Positions 28,645-37,044 of a DNA stretch of 64,000 nucleotides are shown in pieces. Every line of letters begins with the position of its first letter. Position 1 is the first letter of the stretch. This DNA is from UBA1723 sp045641065 (GTDB lineage Bacteria; Bacteroidota; Bacteroidia; Bacteroidales; Paludibacteraceae): the NCBI GenBank assembly GCA_045641065.1, contig JAZUGF010000041.1:22395-86394 (forward strand). Reading direction: 5' to 3'. The translations under genes and the position numbers were made by a program. The notes beneath the pieces were generated by a model. That model did not search any database. It had not been told where the DNA came from and was given only the letters and a program-made list of their open reading frames with translations.

Positions 28645-28675
28645 CAAAATTACTTTTTCAGTTTTGATTCTCCAA
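28645..28675 (-). promoter_or_regulatory. Promoter of the glycan cluster
   Basis: On the minus strand, TTG (28675-28673) and TAATTTTG (28652-28645) are 20 bases apart, a good fit to the Bacteroidetes promoter. The start codon of the GT2 gene is at 28631, giving a very short leader. Confidence 0.65.
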
Positions 28676-29410
28676 TTAATGGCTTATAATCATACTTACA
28701 CCGCTATACGCCAAAAAGATATAAATAACCTTAAGTAGCATATCTTTGTTCATTTTATTGTAGACGTGGGCTCCTATCCACATTCCGATAAGACAGCCGG
28801 TTATAGCTGTAAGATAGTTTTTGCCAATCTCTGCTGTGATTATTCCTTCATTTGCTCTTAGAATGGTCATCCAAAGATTACCTAGAAGAAAAAAGCACTG
28901 AGTTTGTGCCATGTATTCCTCTTTTGTGTTTTGTGTTGAAAGATAATAGTAGACGACGGGAGGTCCTTGCATAGAGAATAGTCCACCCATCAATCCGCTT
29001 AGACTGCCTAGGCCGATGGTGTTAAACCAGTTTGGATTGATTTTTATACCGTCCTTCTTGAAGAATGTGAAATAGATGGAAAGTAGGATTAATGTGACGC
29101 CAAGGATTATTTTAAGCCATGATGCGTCTGTGCCGAACATGACATACGAAAACAATGCACTTGTAGGCATAAACACAATCAAAAGGGGCCAGATATAACG
29201 CCAATTTAGCGATTTTCTCAGATTCACAACAGTCAACAGACTTAGTGTCGCTGCCATCATTGAAGATAACGAAACAATGCTTTTGTAATCTCCGCCCATC
29301 ACGCCAAGCAATAGAAGCAATGGTATCAGAAATATGCCGAACCCAAATCCTGCTGTTCGTTGTACAAATCCTGCTCCGGATGCACAAACTATCAAAAGAA
29401 CGTATTCCAC
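28676..29410 (-). CDS. TauE/SafE family membrane permease
   Basis: 244 residues with about seven to eight membrane segments. The TauE/SafE repeat signature is seen twice: GFVQRTAGFGFGIFLIPLLLLLG near the N-terminus and GLGSLSGLMGGLFSMQGPPVVYYYL in the second half. The family exports or imports sulfite, sulfonates or other organic anions; the substrate here is not known. It is flanked by the glycan cluster promoter on one side and the response-regulator terminator on the other, so it may be transcribed alone. Confidence 0.9.
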   Translation of the reverse strand: MEYVLLIVCASGAGFVQRTAGFGFGIFLIPLLLLLGVMGGDYKSIVSLSSMMAATLSLLTVVNLRKSLNWRYIWPLLIVFMPTSALFSYVMFGTDASWLKIILGVTLILLSIYFTFFKKDGIKINPNWFNTIGLGSLSGLMGGLFSMQGPPVVYYYLSTQNTKEEYMAQTQCFFLLGNLWMTILRANEGIITAEIGKNYLTAITGCLIGMWIGAHVYNKMNKDMLLKVIYIFLAYSGVSMIISH

Positions 29411-29450
29411 CTGTGTGCCTTAATCTCTCCTAAATCACCTAAATTAACCG

Positions 29451-29479
29451 GAAAAGACGGTGATTTCACCGTCTTTTTC
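29451..29479 (-). terminator. Terminator of the rprXY-like operon
   Basis: The near-perfect palindrome GAAAAGACGGTGA / TCACCGTCTTTTTC lies 13 bases past the response regulator stop on the minus strand, ending in TTTTCC. It separates this operon from the TauE gene. Confidence 0.75.
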
Positions 29480-29491
29480 AGTATCTTTCAA

Positions 29492-30199
29492 TTATTTGTT
29501 CTGTGGAAATACAAGTTTGTAACCTTTTCCATGTACGTTGATAATCTCCACCTCTGGATCATCTTTCAAACGCTTTCTCAACTTAGTGATATAAACGTCC
29601 ATACTTCTTGCGTTGAAGTAGCTGTCTTCCTCCCAGATAGTCTTCAATGCCATGTTACGTTCAAGAATCTCGTTTGAGTTGGCACAAAGAAGGGCAAGCA
29701 AATCGCTCTCTTTAGTGGTCAACTTGTCTTCAATACCATTGTAAGTGATGATCTGCTTGTTGGTATCGAAAGTGAACTTTCCAAACTTATATGTAGCATC
29801 TTCTGTAGGACGCTTTGCTCCTGCACGGCGCAACACTGCCTCAATACGAAGAAGAAGCTCTTCCATACTGAATGGCTTTGTGATATAGTCGTCTGCTCCG
29901 ATATGGAATCCTTCCAAGATATCATCCTTTAGAGTCTTTGCTGTAAGGAAGATAATAGGTACAGTAGTGTTTGTGGCTCTGATTTCCTTGGCCATTGTGA
30001 ATCCGTCTTTGATTGGCATCATCACATCAAGAACACAGATATCAAAGTACTGCTCTGAGAATGCCTGGTAACCAGCGGCACCGTCTTTCTTCAATACTAC
30101 CTCATAGCCTTTTGCCTCTAAGTATTCACAAAGAAGCAAACCAAGGTTTTCGTCGTCTTCACAAAGAAGAATTCTTGTGCTGTTTTTCTTGTCACTCAT
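29492..30199 (-). CDS. rprY: OmpR-family response regulator, RprY-like
   Basis: 235 residues. Receiver domain: acidic CEDDEN, phospho-accepting Asp in CVLDVMMPIKDG, Thr in FLTAKT and Lys in YITKPFS. It is joined to a winged-helix Trans_reg_C domain (TTKESDLLALLCANSNEI...NARSMDVYITKLRKRL...VHGKGYKLVFP). The sequence closely resembles what I remember of Bacteroides RprY. The kinase gene lies 32 bases upstream on the same strand, so they form an operon. RprY in Bacteroides has been linked to redox and Na+-related genes; applying that here is inference. Confidence 0.93.
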   Translation of the reverse strand: MSDKKNSTRILLCEDDENLGLLLCEYLEAKGYEVVLKKDGAAGYQAFSEQYFDICVLDVMMPIKDGFTMAKEIRATNTTVPIIFLTAKTLKDDILEGFHIGADDYITKPFSMEELLLRIEAVLRRAGAKRPTEDATYKFGKFTFDTNKQIITYNGIEDKLTTKESDLLALLCANSNEILERNMALKTIWEEDSYFNARSMDVYITKLRKRLKDDPEVEIINVHGKGYKLVFPQNK

Positions 30200-30231
30200 A
30201 ATCGTAATCTATTACGTTAATACTTTTTTTC

Positions 30232-31758
30232 TTATTTGTCTTCAGTCTTAGGAATGGAGATAGTGAATGTAGTTCCAACTCCAAACTCACTGTCGCAAGT
30301 AATTGTTCCTTTATGATCTGTTACTACTTTTTTTACGTATGCCAGACCAAGACCAAATCCTTTAACATTATGCACGTTTCCAGTGGAGACACGGAAGAAC
30401 TTGTCAAAAATCTTCTCTTTGTCTTCTGGTTTGATACCAATTCCGTTGTCTTTCACAGTAATAATGACATGCTTGTCGTCTTCCGCTGTGTTCACTTCAA
30501 GATGTGGTATCGCCTCTGTATATTTAAGTGCATTGTCCATCAAATTGTATATGATGTTTGTGAAATGCACTTCATCTGCTAAAATGAATGGGTAAATGGC
30601 ATCCAGTGTTGTGTCTATGTCTCCGCCTTTATCCTTTACTTTGATCATAAAGTTGGATGTCACCTTCATAATCAATTCATTCACATCAATTTCTTTTAGT
30701 TTAAGCGCTGAACTCTCTTTCTCCAAGATAGACATCTGCAACACTTTCTCAATCTGCTGAGACAGACGTTGTGTCTCATCATTGATAGTCTTACCAAGAT
30801 GGGCAAGCATACGCGGTGTCTTTGGAACACTCTCATCAGCCAACATTTGTGATGCCAATGAGATAGAAGACACTGGGGTTTTAAGCTCATGTGTCATGTT
30901 GTTCATGAAGTCGGTACGCATTTGTGTCAATCTCTTCTCTCTTGAGATCATCACCAAAGATGTGATGAATGTAAGCAAAAGAAGGAAGAAAATGATGGTT
31001 GTCGGAAGAACAAGTCTAATGGTGTTGTAGACATACTTGTTTCTCGTCGGGAAATACACTTTAAGATAGTTACCTGTAGGGAATGGGTCATTCACAAACA
31101 GTGCCTGACTATAAGTGTTTTCTGCGTTTTCTGCCTTGAATCCGTTAGAACTGTAAACTTCTACTCCGTCACTTGAATAGACAGCGACAAAGTGTGGAAG
31201 GTCTAATCCACGTTGTTGCATCTCTTTGTCAAGCAATTCAGTCAGGTGATTGAAATCAATTCGCTCTGAGATGTGTCGTGAATAATTCTCTCCCAACAGA
31301 CGAAGCACAACGTTGTCAAGAAACTGTCGCTCTTGGTTGAACCTGTCTCTAAGCTTCTTTTGAATCAAGTGGGATGTCCCCTGCAAAGAGTTCTTTCCAC
31401 TCATTGTAGGAAGATACACTTTGGGCTTTATACGTACGCAGCTTTGTTCGTTGTTTGCGTTAAACTCTGTTATTTTAATGATCGCTTGCAACTTTTCCTG
31501 GTCGTTGGAGAAAAAGTTTATCTGACTAGAGTCTCTTTCACGCAACTCTGACTCTATGTTTTCAGCCATGAATCGCGTCGTCTCCTCTTCTTCAAGAAGT
31601 CGGCTAATATTGAAAAGACAAAGGCGGACATTCTCGTTAAATTGGTCTTCTCGCATGTCTGCAGTCATCTTGATATAGGATGACTGAAGCACTAGCAATC
31701 CCACGAATGCGATTGCCATGATACCCACCAAACATACTATTCCGAGACTTTTTCTCAT
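30232..31758 (-). CDS. rprX: Sensor histidine kinase, RprX-like
   Basis: 508 residues. Membrane segment 1 is near residues 7-29. A ~220-residue periplasmic sensor region follows (FNENVRLCLFNISRLLEEEE...), then membrane segment 2 (LVLPTTIIFFLLLLTFITSLVMI). The cytoplasmic kinase has an H-box (MTHELKTPVSSISLASQML), N-box (IIYNLMDNALKYTE) and G boxes (DNGIGIKPEDKEKIFDKFFR; GFGLGLAYVKKVV). It partners with the response regulator directly downstream. A -7 element sits just before the start, back to back with the promoter of the antiporter gene. Confidence 0.93.
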   Translation of the reverse strand: MRKSLGIVCLVGIMAIAFVGLLVLQSSYIKMTADMREDQFNENVRLCLFNISRLLEEEETTRFMAENIESELRERDSSQINFFSNDQEKLQAIIKITEFNANNEQSCVRIKPKVYLPTMSGKNSLQGTSHLIQKKLRDRFNQERQFLDNVVLRLLGENYSRHISERIDFNHLTELLDKEMQQRGLDLPHFVAVYSSDGVEVYSSNGFKAENAENTYSQALFVNDPFPTGNYLKVYFPTRNKYVYNTIRLVLPTTIIFFLLLLTFITSLVMISREKRLTQMRTDFMNNMTHELKTPVSSISLASQMLADESVPKTPRMLAHLGKTINDETQRLSQQIEKVLQMSILEKESSALKLKEIDVNELIMKVTSNFMIKVKDKGGDIDTTLDAIYPFILADEVHFTNIIYNLMDNALKYTEAIPHLEVNTAEDDKHVIITVKDNGIGIKPEDKEKIFDKFFRVSTGNVHNVKGFGLGLAYVKKVVTDHKGTITCDSEFGVGTTFTISIPKTEDK

Positions 31759-31779
31759 CTTGTCTTAAAAAGTTTTAAT

Positions 31780-31787
31780 CAAAAGTA
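31780..31787 (-). promoter_or_regulatory. -7 element of the rprXY-like operon
   Basis: Minus-strand TACTTTTG fits TAnnTTTG exactly, about 21 bases before the kinase ATG. The -33 match is weak. Confidence 0.5.
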
Positions 31788-31828
31788 AAGTTTTAAATTT
31801 AACATTTCGACATATTAACAAACTTTAA

Positions 31829-31860
31829 TTGTTCTTATAAGGTAAAAAAGCTTATTTTTG
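31829..31860 (+). promoter_or_regulatory. Promoter of the KefB-like antiporter
   Basis: TTG at 31829-31831 and TATTTTTG at 31853-31860 are 21 bases apart. The ATG is at 31892. It is divergent from the kinase promoter in a 133-base spacer. Confidence 0.55.
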
Positions 31861-31891
31861 TATCATAATTGGAGTTTTAGGGGGCAAAAAT

Positions 31892-34174
31892 ATGGGTATT
31901 CCTACGATCATAACAGATTTGGCACTCATAATGACGGTGGCGGGTATTTCAACTATTATATTCAAATGGTTGAAACAGCCAATCATATTGGGTTATATTG
32001 TTGCCGGCTTTTTAGTCAGCAAACAATTTGTCTTTGCTCCGGATATCATTGGTGATGACGACGTTGAGGTCTGGGCAAAGATTGGTGTTATTTTCCTTTT
32101 GTTTGCACTTGGTCTTGAATTCAGTTTCCGTAAGGTTGCTAAAGTAGGCAAAAGTGCATTACTGGCATCTTCGATTATTATCCCCGGCATGATATTAGTA
32201 GGTTTGGGAGTAGGAAATTTATTAGGGTGGAGCGTGTCCAATAGCGCTATGCTTGGATGTATGATTTGTATGAGTTCCACTACTATTATCCTAAAAGCTC
32301 TTGATGACCTGGATCTCCGCAGCCACCGTTTTGCTAGTGTGGTGCTTGGAGTGCTGATATTTGAGGATTTGGCAGCCATAATGATAATGGTGCTACTTCC
32401 TACTATTGCCGCCGGTCAGGCTTTTGAGGGAACAGAGTTTCTTTATGCTATCCTTCGTTTAGTTTTCTTCCTTGTAATTTGGCTAGTAATCGGTATTTTT
32501 TTCATTCCGTCGATACTAAAAAGGACTAAGAATTTCCTTAATGACGAGACGCTTCTAATTGTTGCGACGGGATTGTGTCTTGGTATGGTTTATTTTGCTT
32601 CAGCAGTTGGTTTCAGCGAGGAATTTGGTGCTTTTGTGATGGGCTCAATTCTTGCGGAGACTATAGAGGCAGAAAGAATCACTAAGGTGATGAATCCAAT
32701 CAAGGATTTTTTTGGAGCTGTTTTTTTTGTATCTGTCGGTATGATGATTGATCCTGCCATTCTTGCAGAGTATTGGAAAGAGATTTTCGCAATTTCGGTG
32801 GCTGTCATCATTGGTCAGGTATGTTTAGGAACGACTGGAATACTTTTCTCAGGTGCGACGCTTCGTACTGCTATACAATGTGGATTCAGCCTCACTCAGG
32901 TCGGTGAGTTTGCATTTATTGTTGCTTTGCTAGGAACACAGTTGGGCCTTTGTGATGAGTTTTTATATCCTGTGATTGTGGCGGTGTCAGTAGTGACAAT
33001 CTTCATTACTCCGTTTATGATGAAGTCGGCAATCCCTGTGGTGGAATGGCTGAATGTTAAGTTGCCTGAAAAGTACAGAGCCATGATTGAGCGCACACAG
33101 ACAAAGAAGGAGGTTGAAGGTGTGATGGCAGTATGGAAAAATCTTCTTACTCAGATCCTTGAGATTGTCGGAATATACGGAGCTGTAAGTGCTGCGATTG
33201 TGCTTGTATTTGTCACTTATATCTTCCCTAATGTATCGCAAATAACTGGAGGATACTGGATTAACATCGTGCTGACTGCTTTCAGCATTCTGCTTGTTTC
33301 GCCTCTTGTACGTGCAATTATAGCGAAAAAGAATCATTCACCTGAATATAAATATCTGTTTGAGTCCAACCGTAGCAACTGGGCCCCATTGGCCGGTCTA
33401 ACGTTGCTAAGAGTTGTGGTTGGAGTTGTGATAGTATCTTCGTTGATACACGAGGGAGTGTTAAGAAACAGCCCAGTAGGAATATCGGTGTTTATAGCAA
33501 TGATTATCCTTTTCTTGATTTTCAAGTCGAGAATGATTAAATATTGGTCTATTAAGATTGAGCGTAAGTTCTTCTATAATCTTAATATCCGTGAGATTGA
33601 GATGCGCAAAAATATGGTGAAATCATCTGTTTTTGAAAGCACAGCACTTTCAAAGAGCCTTTCGGCACACGATCTCCATTTGGCTGATTTCGTTGTTGAC
33701 GCTAATGCAGAATGCTGTGACAAGACTTTGATTGAGCTTAATCTTCGACAAGTTTGTGGAGTGCATGTTGTTTCTATTATACGTGGAGGGTTGCGAATCA
33801 ATATCCCCGGTGGAAAGGAAAAAATTATGCCTTGCGACAAAGTCCTTGTACTTGGTACTGATGACCAACTTACTGCAGTTGCCAAGATTTTTGGTAAGCC
33901 TACTTTTGACACTACTATTCAGAAGAAGGAAGTCAGTGTGGAGCAGTTGATTATTAAGAAGGAGTCTTTGCTTGAAGGAAAGACTATTTTGGAGTCGGGA
34001 ATCAGAGATAAAGCTAAGTGTTTGGTTGTTGGAATAGAGCATGAAGGTCAGACTACAATGTCGCCTAATATCCACACTAAATTCTGCATTGGTGATGTGG
34101 TCTGGATTGTAGGTGAAAAAGATAAGATTCAGGATTTGATACAAAGTTCATTAACATCAATTGATTTCAAGTAA
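31892..34174 (+). CDS. KefB-like monovalent cation:proton antiporter (CPA2) with two TrkA-C domains
   Basis: 760 residues. Residues ~5-385 hold about twelve membrane segments of the Na+/H+ exchanger fold with CPA2 features (ILGYIVAGFLVS; FEDLAAIMIMVLLP; EEFGAFVMGSILAET; FFVSVGMMIDP). Three more segments (about 420-540) follow. The C-terminus carries two TrkA-C (RCK-C) ligand-binding domains (around 580-660 and 680-755). It exchanges K+ or Na+ for H+ at the inner membrane. It lies divergent from the rprXY-like pair. Its stop is one base from the rnhB start, so translation may be coupled. Confidence 0.93.
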   Translation: MGIPTIITDLALIMTVAGISTIIFKWLKQPIILGYIVAGFLVSKQFVFAPDIIGDDDVEVWAKIGVIFLLFALGLEFSFRKVAKVGKSALLASSIIIPGMILVGLGVGNLLGWSVSNSAMLGCMICMSSTTIILKALDDLDLRSHRFASVVLGVLIFEDLAAIMIMVLLPTIAAGQAFEGTEFLYAILRLVFFLVIWLVIGIFFIPSILKRTKNFLNDETLLIVATGLCLGMVYFASAVGFSEEFGAFVMGSILAETIEAERITKVMNPIKDFFGAVFFVSVGMMIDPAILAEYWKEIFAISVAVIIGQVCLGTTGILFSGATLRTAIQCGFSLTQVGEFAFIVALLGTQLGLCDEFLYPVIVAVSVVTIFITPFMMKSAIPVVEWLNVKLPEKYRAMIERTQTKKEVEGVMAVWKNLLTQILEIVGIYGAVSAAIVLVFVTYIFPNVSQITGGYWINIVLTAFSILLVSPLVRAIIAKKNHSPEYKYLFESNRSNWAPLAGLTLLRVVVGVVIVSSLIHEGVLRNSPVGISVFIAMIILFLIFKSRMIKYWSIKIERKFFYNLNIREIEMRKNMVKSSVFESTALSKSLSAHDLHLADFVVDANAECCDKTLIELNLRQVCGVHVVSIIRGGLRINIPGGKEKIMPCDKVLVLGTDDQLTAVAKIFGKPTFDTTIQKKEVSVEQLIIKKESLLEGKTILESGIRDKAKCLVVGIEHEGQTTMSPNIHTKFCIGDVVWIVGEKDKIQDLIQSSLTSIDFK

Positions 34175-34175
34175 T

Positions 34176-34796
34176 ATGAAAGAACATTTGCCTTTATTAC
34201 ACCACATGCTCGACGGAGTTGTTGAAGTCGGCACAGATGAGGCAGGACGTGGACCGTTGGCTGGGCCAGTTTATGCAGCGGCAGTTATTCTTCCACCTGA
34301 TTTTCAATTGGATGAGTTGAACGACTCTAAGCAGCTTACTGAGAAACAACGTTATAAACTACGCCCGATAATCGAGGAAAATGCCATTGCGTGGGCTTTG
34401 GGAATTTGCACTCCGGAGGAGATTGACAAGTATAATATCCTTCAGTGCTCAATCATGTCTATGCACCGTGCTATTGAGGCACTTGGAATAGAACCACAGC
34501 ATATCATTGTCGACGGTAATAAATTCCGTCCTTACAAGAATATTCCGCATCATACAGTTGTTGGTGGAGATGGTAAGTACTTATCAATTGCAGCAGCGTC
34601 GATTCTTGCTAAAACTTATCGTGATGATTATATGATGAAGATTGCCGAGGAGTATCCTATGTATGGCTGGTCTAAGAATAAAGGTTATCCTACTAAAGCA
34701 CACCGTGAGGCTATTGCTGAGTTCGGACCGTCGCCATATCATAGAAAATCATTCACTTTGTTGCCTTGCCAGAAACCGATTGATTTCGGAGAATAG
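34176..34796 (+). CDS. rnhB: Ribonuclease HII
   Basis: 206 residues from ATG 34176, one base after the antiporter stop; an in-frame TTG at 34161 would overlap that gene. Cuts the RNA strand in RNA-DNA hybrids and removes single ribonucleotides. Motifs: GTDEAGRGPLAGPV with catalytic Asp21-Glu22, DSKQLTEKQR, a further acidic residue in IIVDGNKF, and AAASILAKTYRD. Length and motif order are normal. Confidence 0.96.
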   Translation: MKEHLPLLHHMLDGVVEVGTDEAGRGPLAGPVYAAAVILPPDFQLDELNDSKQLTEKQRYKLRPIIEENAIAWALGICTPEEIDKYNILQCSIMSMHRAIEALGIEPQHIIVDGNKFRPYKNIPHHTVVGGDGKYLSIAAASILAKTYRDDYMMKIAEEYPMYGWSKNKGYPTKAHREAIAEFGPSPYHRKSFTLLPCQKPIDFGE

Positions 34797-34835
34797 AAAG
34801 TATAAATGAGTATTGTGACAATTAAAGAATAACAT

Positions 34836-35030
34836 ATGGCATTACCGATATTTGAAGATTTCCTATATCCGTTTCTTTGTCAACTTAAAGATAAAGAAGT
34901 TTCAAAACAAGAAATAAAGCAGTCTCTAATTAAGCATTTTAACTTAAGCGATGAAGATTGTATGTTAATGACTAAAGGAGGTACGTCATCTCAAATAAAT
35001 GATCGCATAGGTTGGGTGCTTCAGTATTAA
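34836..35030 (+). pseudogene. Mrr N-terminal domain fragment
   Basis: 64 residues (MALPIFEDFLYPFLCQLKDKEVSKQEI...NDRIGWVLQY). The pattern matches the winged-helix N-terminal domain of Mrr-type restriction endonucleases (PF14338): a P.YE..L.PLL..L.D..E start, FNLS/TEE, and a NR.GW...YL end. It stops exactly where the conserved ARTYLKKAGL segment should follow. The rest of the DNA-binding domain and the whole nuclease domain are missing; none of it is seen before the repeat at 35131. I read it as a relic, although a small stand-alone DNA-binding protein cannot be excluded. Confidence 0.6.
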
Positions 35031-35130
35031 TGGTACTTTCCCACGTTTTGAGTGATTTCAATCTTATTTTTTCAAAAAATAACGTAATTTTTCTCTGAGG
35101 ACGCTGTGCCTCTGTGGTTGATTTTTACAT

Positions 35131-35190
35131 GTGCTCGCCTTCGGCTCGCACTTGTGGTGAGGGAAGGGCGTTCCGCCCTTAACAATCCTC
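35131..35190 (-). repeat. Dispersed two-hairpin repeat, copy C
   Basis: Minus strand: starts GAGGATTGTTAAGGGCGG 54 bases after the AraC-regulator stop. Hairpin 1 AAGGGCG-GAA-CGCCCTT. Hairpin 2 GTGCGAGCC-GAA-GGCGAGCAC is one pair shorter than in the other copies but has compensating outer pairs. The rest of the 214-base gap between the Mrr fragment and the regulator holds AT-rich DNA with no gene. Confidence 0.85.
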
Positions 35191-35244
35191 ATTTTGGACA
35201 ACTGCTATATAATCTCCTTATGAATTACGCACTACGAATTGCGT

Positions 35245-36435
35245 TTATTCCTCTCTTGATCGTTTGATTTTGTTTCTAAACTCGTTAAGAGTCTCACCAG
35301 TGAATTTTTTGAATGTACTGCTCATGTGGCTACTGCTTGAGAATCCACAAGTATTGGATAGATATTCTAGTTCTCTTTCAGGATCCTCAGTCAACAATTT
35401 CTTTATCTTCTTTACTCTCAATTCTGCGATGAATTCGAAGAAAGTGCTTTGATAAGTAGTGTTGATGAATCTCGACACATATGTACGGTTTGTTCCGATT
35501 TTGTTAGCAATATCGTTAAGTGTCAGACCAGGCTGGAGAAAACCCTCCTCTTCGATCCATTTTTTTATTCTCTGAGCGATAGGCGACTCCTCATTCAATA
35601 GAGTGCTGTCGATATTCTTAGTGAGAGTGGCATTGTCCAACTCCTCTTTGTCCTGTTTGATTGAAGGAGTGTCGGCAAAATTATTTTTAACAATATCTTT
35701 AGACTTATCCTCCTCGTCCTTTTTCAAACCAAGATACAAGCGTTCTGCGTGAATTTGGTATTTGTTCAACGACTGAACCACGTAGAAATATGCAAGAGCG
35801 GCGAAGAAGAAGAATACGGCGATTGTGATTTTATCTGAGTAGCAAAGCAACACACCACTTAGAGAGAATACAATAATTGCCAACGATGCATCGTAAGTCC
35901 AGTCGATATATAAGAAAATATAGTCGGAAAACTCTTCCTCAAGGCTGAACATGGCTTTTCTGTATAATTTGCCAAATCTCATCACCCAGAATCCGCAGTG
36001 TGAAACGAAGATCATTGCAATTAAGATTCCAATTAGACCGTTTTCGATTCCTAGAACACTGGTTGTGAAATTGCCTACTAGTAGGGTAGCGAGGAATATT
36101 ACGATGTCTCTTATTACTATTTTCTTTGTCAGATAATCAGGAGCGATCAAAGGGATAACCATCCATACCCATTGGATTCCCATCGCATAGAAAAAGGAGA
36201 GCATCATGCACTTTATTCCCACGGAAGTATCTGTTGTGACGTCGACGGAAAGAAGGATGAGGCTGAGAATCGCTGTGATTAATGCTATATTTCCGGCCAA
36301 GACTTTCGACCTTCTAAGAATCTTAAAAGGTACAGTGTCTGCAACGACATCTGTCCTGTATAGGGTTACTGCTAAACCTAAAGAGACAAATGCTGTTCCA
36401 GATAGTATGGCTGTATATATGGCATCAAGCGTCAT
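35245..36435 (-). CDS. Membrane-anchored AraC-family regulator
   Basis: 396 residues. The first ~215 contain six to seven membrane segments (AILSGTAFVSLGLAVTLY; VLAGNIALITAILSLILLSV; IVIRDIVIFLATLLVGNFTTSVLG and others). A charged linker (about 235-280) leads to a C-terminal AraC double helix-turn-helix (LTLNDIANKIGTNRTYVSRFIN; ELEYLSNTCGFSSSSHMSSTFKKFTG). This layout is common in Bacteroidetes. The sensed signal and target genes are unknown. It lies 40 bases downstream of ybeY on the same strand; a small hairpin (GCAC-GTTT-GTGC) sits in the gap. Confidence 0.9.
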   Translation of the reverse strand: MTLDAIYTAILSGTAFVSLGLAVTLYRTDVVADTVPFKILRRSKVLAGNIALITAILSLILLSVDVTTDTSVGIKCMMLSFFYAMGIQWVWMVIPLIAPDYLTKKIVIRDIVIFLATLLVGNFTTSVLGIENGLIGILIAMIFVSHCGFWVMRFGKLYRKAMFSLEEEFSDYIFLYIDWTYDASLAIIVFSLSGVLLCYSDKITIAVFFFFAALAYFYVVQSLNKYQIHAERLYLGLKKDEEDKSKDIVKNNFADTPSIKQDKEELDNATLTKNIDSTLLNEESPIAQRIKKWIEEEGFLQPGLTLNDIANKIGTNRTYVSRFINTTYQSTFFEFIAELRVKKIKKLLTEDPERELEYLSNTCGFSSSSHMSSTFKKFTGETLNEFRNKIKRSREE

Positions 36436-36475
36436 ATAAATATCAAATATTATGTTAGAGCACGTTTGTGCAACT

Positions 36476-36913
36476 CTACATTAATTCAAATGATTTTGCC
36501 AATTCAAGAGCATCATTCTCATGCTTCTCCATAATCTCTCTCTCTCCAGGACCTTTGTCGTTTATGCCGCACAAATGCAGGACACCGTGAATCACGACTC
36601 TGAAAAACTCAGATTCAAACGATGTGTTAAATTTTTCAGCATTTGTTGCGATTGTGTCGATACTGATCACCATGTCGCCAGAGATGACATCTTCTTCAGT
36701 ATAGTCGAATGTTATGATATCTGTGTAATAATCATGCTGAAGGAACTCCTTGTTCACTTCCAAAATATGGTCGTCTGAGCAAAATAAATACGACAAATCA
36801 CCCACTTTCTTGCCGTGAAGCTCCGCTACTTTTTTGATCCATGCCGAGACATTTCTTTTCTTTATCTTAGGCATCTTGATCTTAGAATGCTCCTTGTCGT
36901 ATGTAATTGCCAT
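36476..36913 (-). CDS. ybeY: Endoribonuclease YbeY (16S rRNA maturation)
   Basis: 145 residues from MAITYDKEHS. A reading from 36952 adds 13 residues that family members I remember do not have. The core YYTDIITFDY and HGVLHLCGINDKG is diagnostic. YbeY is a metal-dependent nuclease in 16S rRNA 3'-end processing and ribosome quality control. The usual H-x3-H-x5-H motif keeps His109 and His113, but the third position is Asp119 (GIND). I recall the same change in other Bacteroidetes sequences, so it is not a sign of decay. Confidence 0.93.
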   Translation of the reverse strand: MAITYDKEHSKIKMPKIKKRNVSAWIKKVAELHGKKVGDLSYLFCSDDHILEVNKEFLQHDYYTDIITFDYTEEDVISGDMVISIDTIATNAEKFNTSFESEFFRVVIHGVLHLCGINDKGPGEREIMEKHENDALELAKSFELM

Positions 36914-36981
36914 AACCTCTATATTTGTGCATGATTTACCAAATGTCTTCAAAATTAGTCTAAATTATCTCTTCTGCAAAA

Positions 36982-37010
36982 TTGTGAAGCAAAAAGATTT
37001 ATTACTTTTG
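36982..37010 (+). promoter_or_regulatory. Promoter of the CxxC-less thioredoxin-fold gene
   Basis: TACTTTTG at 37003-37010 fits TAnnTTTG exactly; TTG at 36982-36984 lies 18 bases upstream, slightly close. The ATG is at 37045. Confidence 0.55.
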
Positions 37011-37044
37011 CAAAAAATCATAACTTTGGGGTCGTAACCAGTAT

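Noticed and set aside
36476..36913. Loss of the third His in the YbeY motif as a sign of inactivation
   Set aside because: The same GIND-K sequence is, as far as I remember, normal for Bacteroidetes YbeY.
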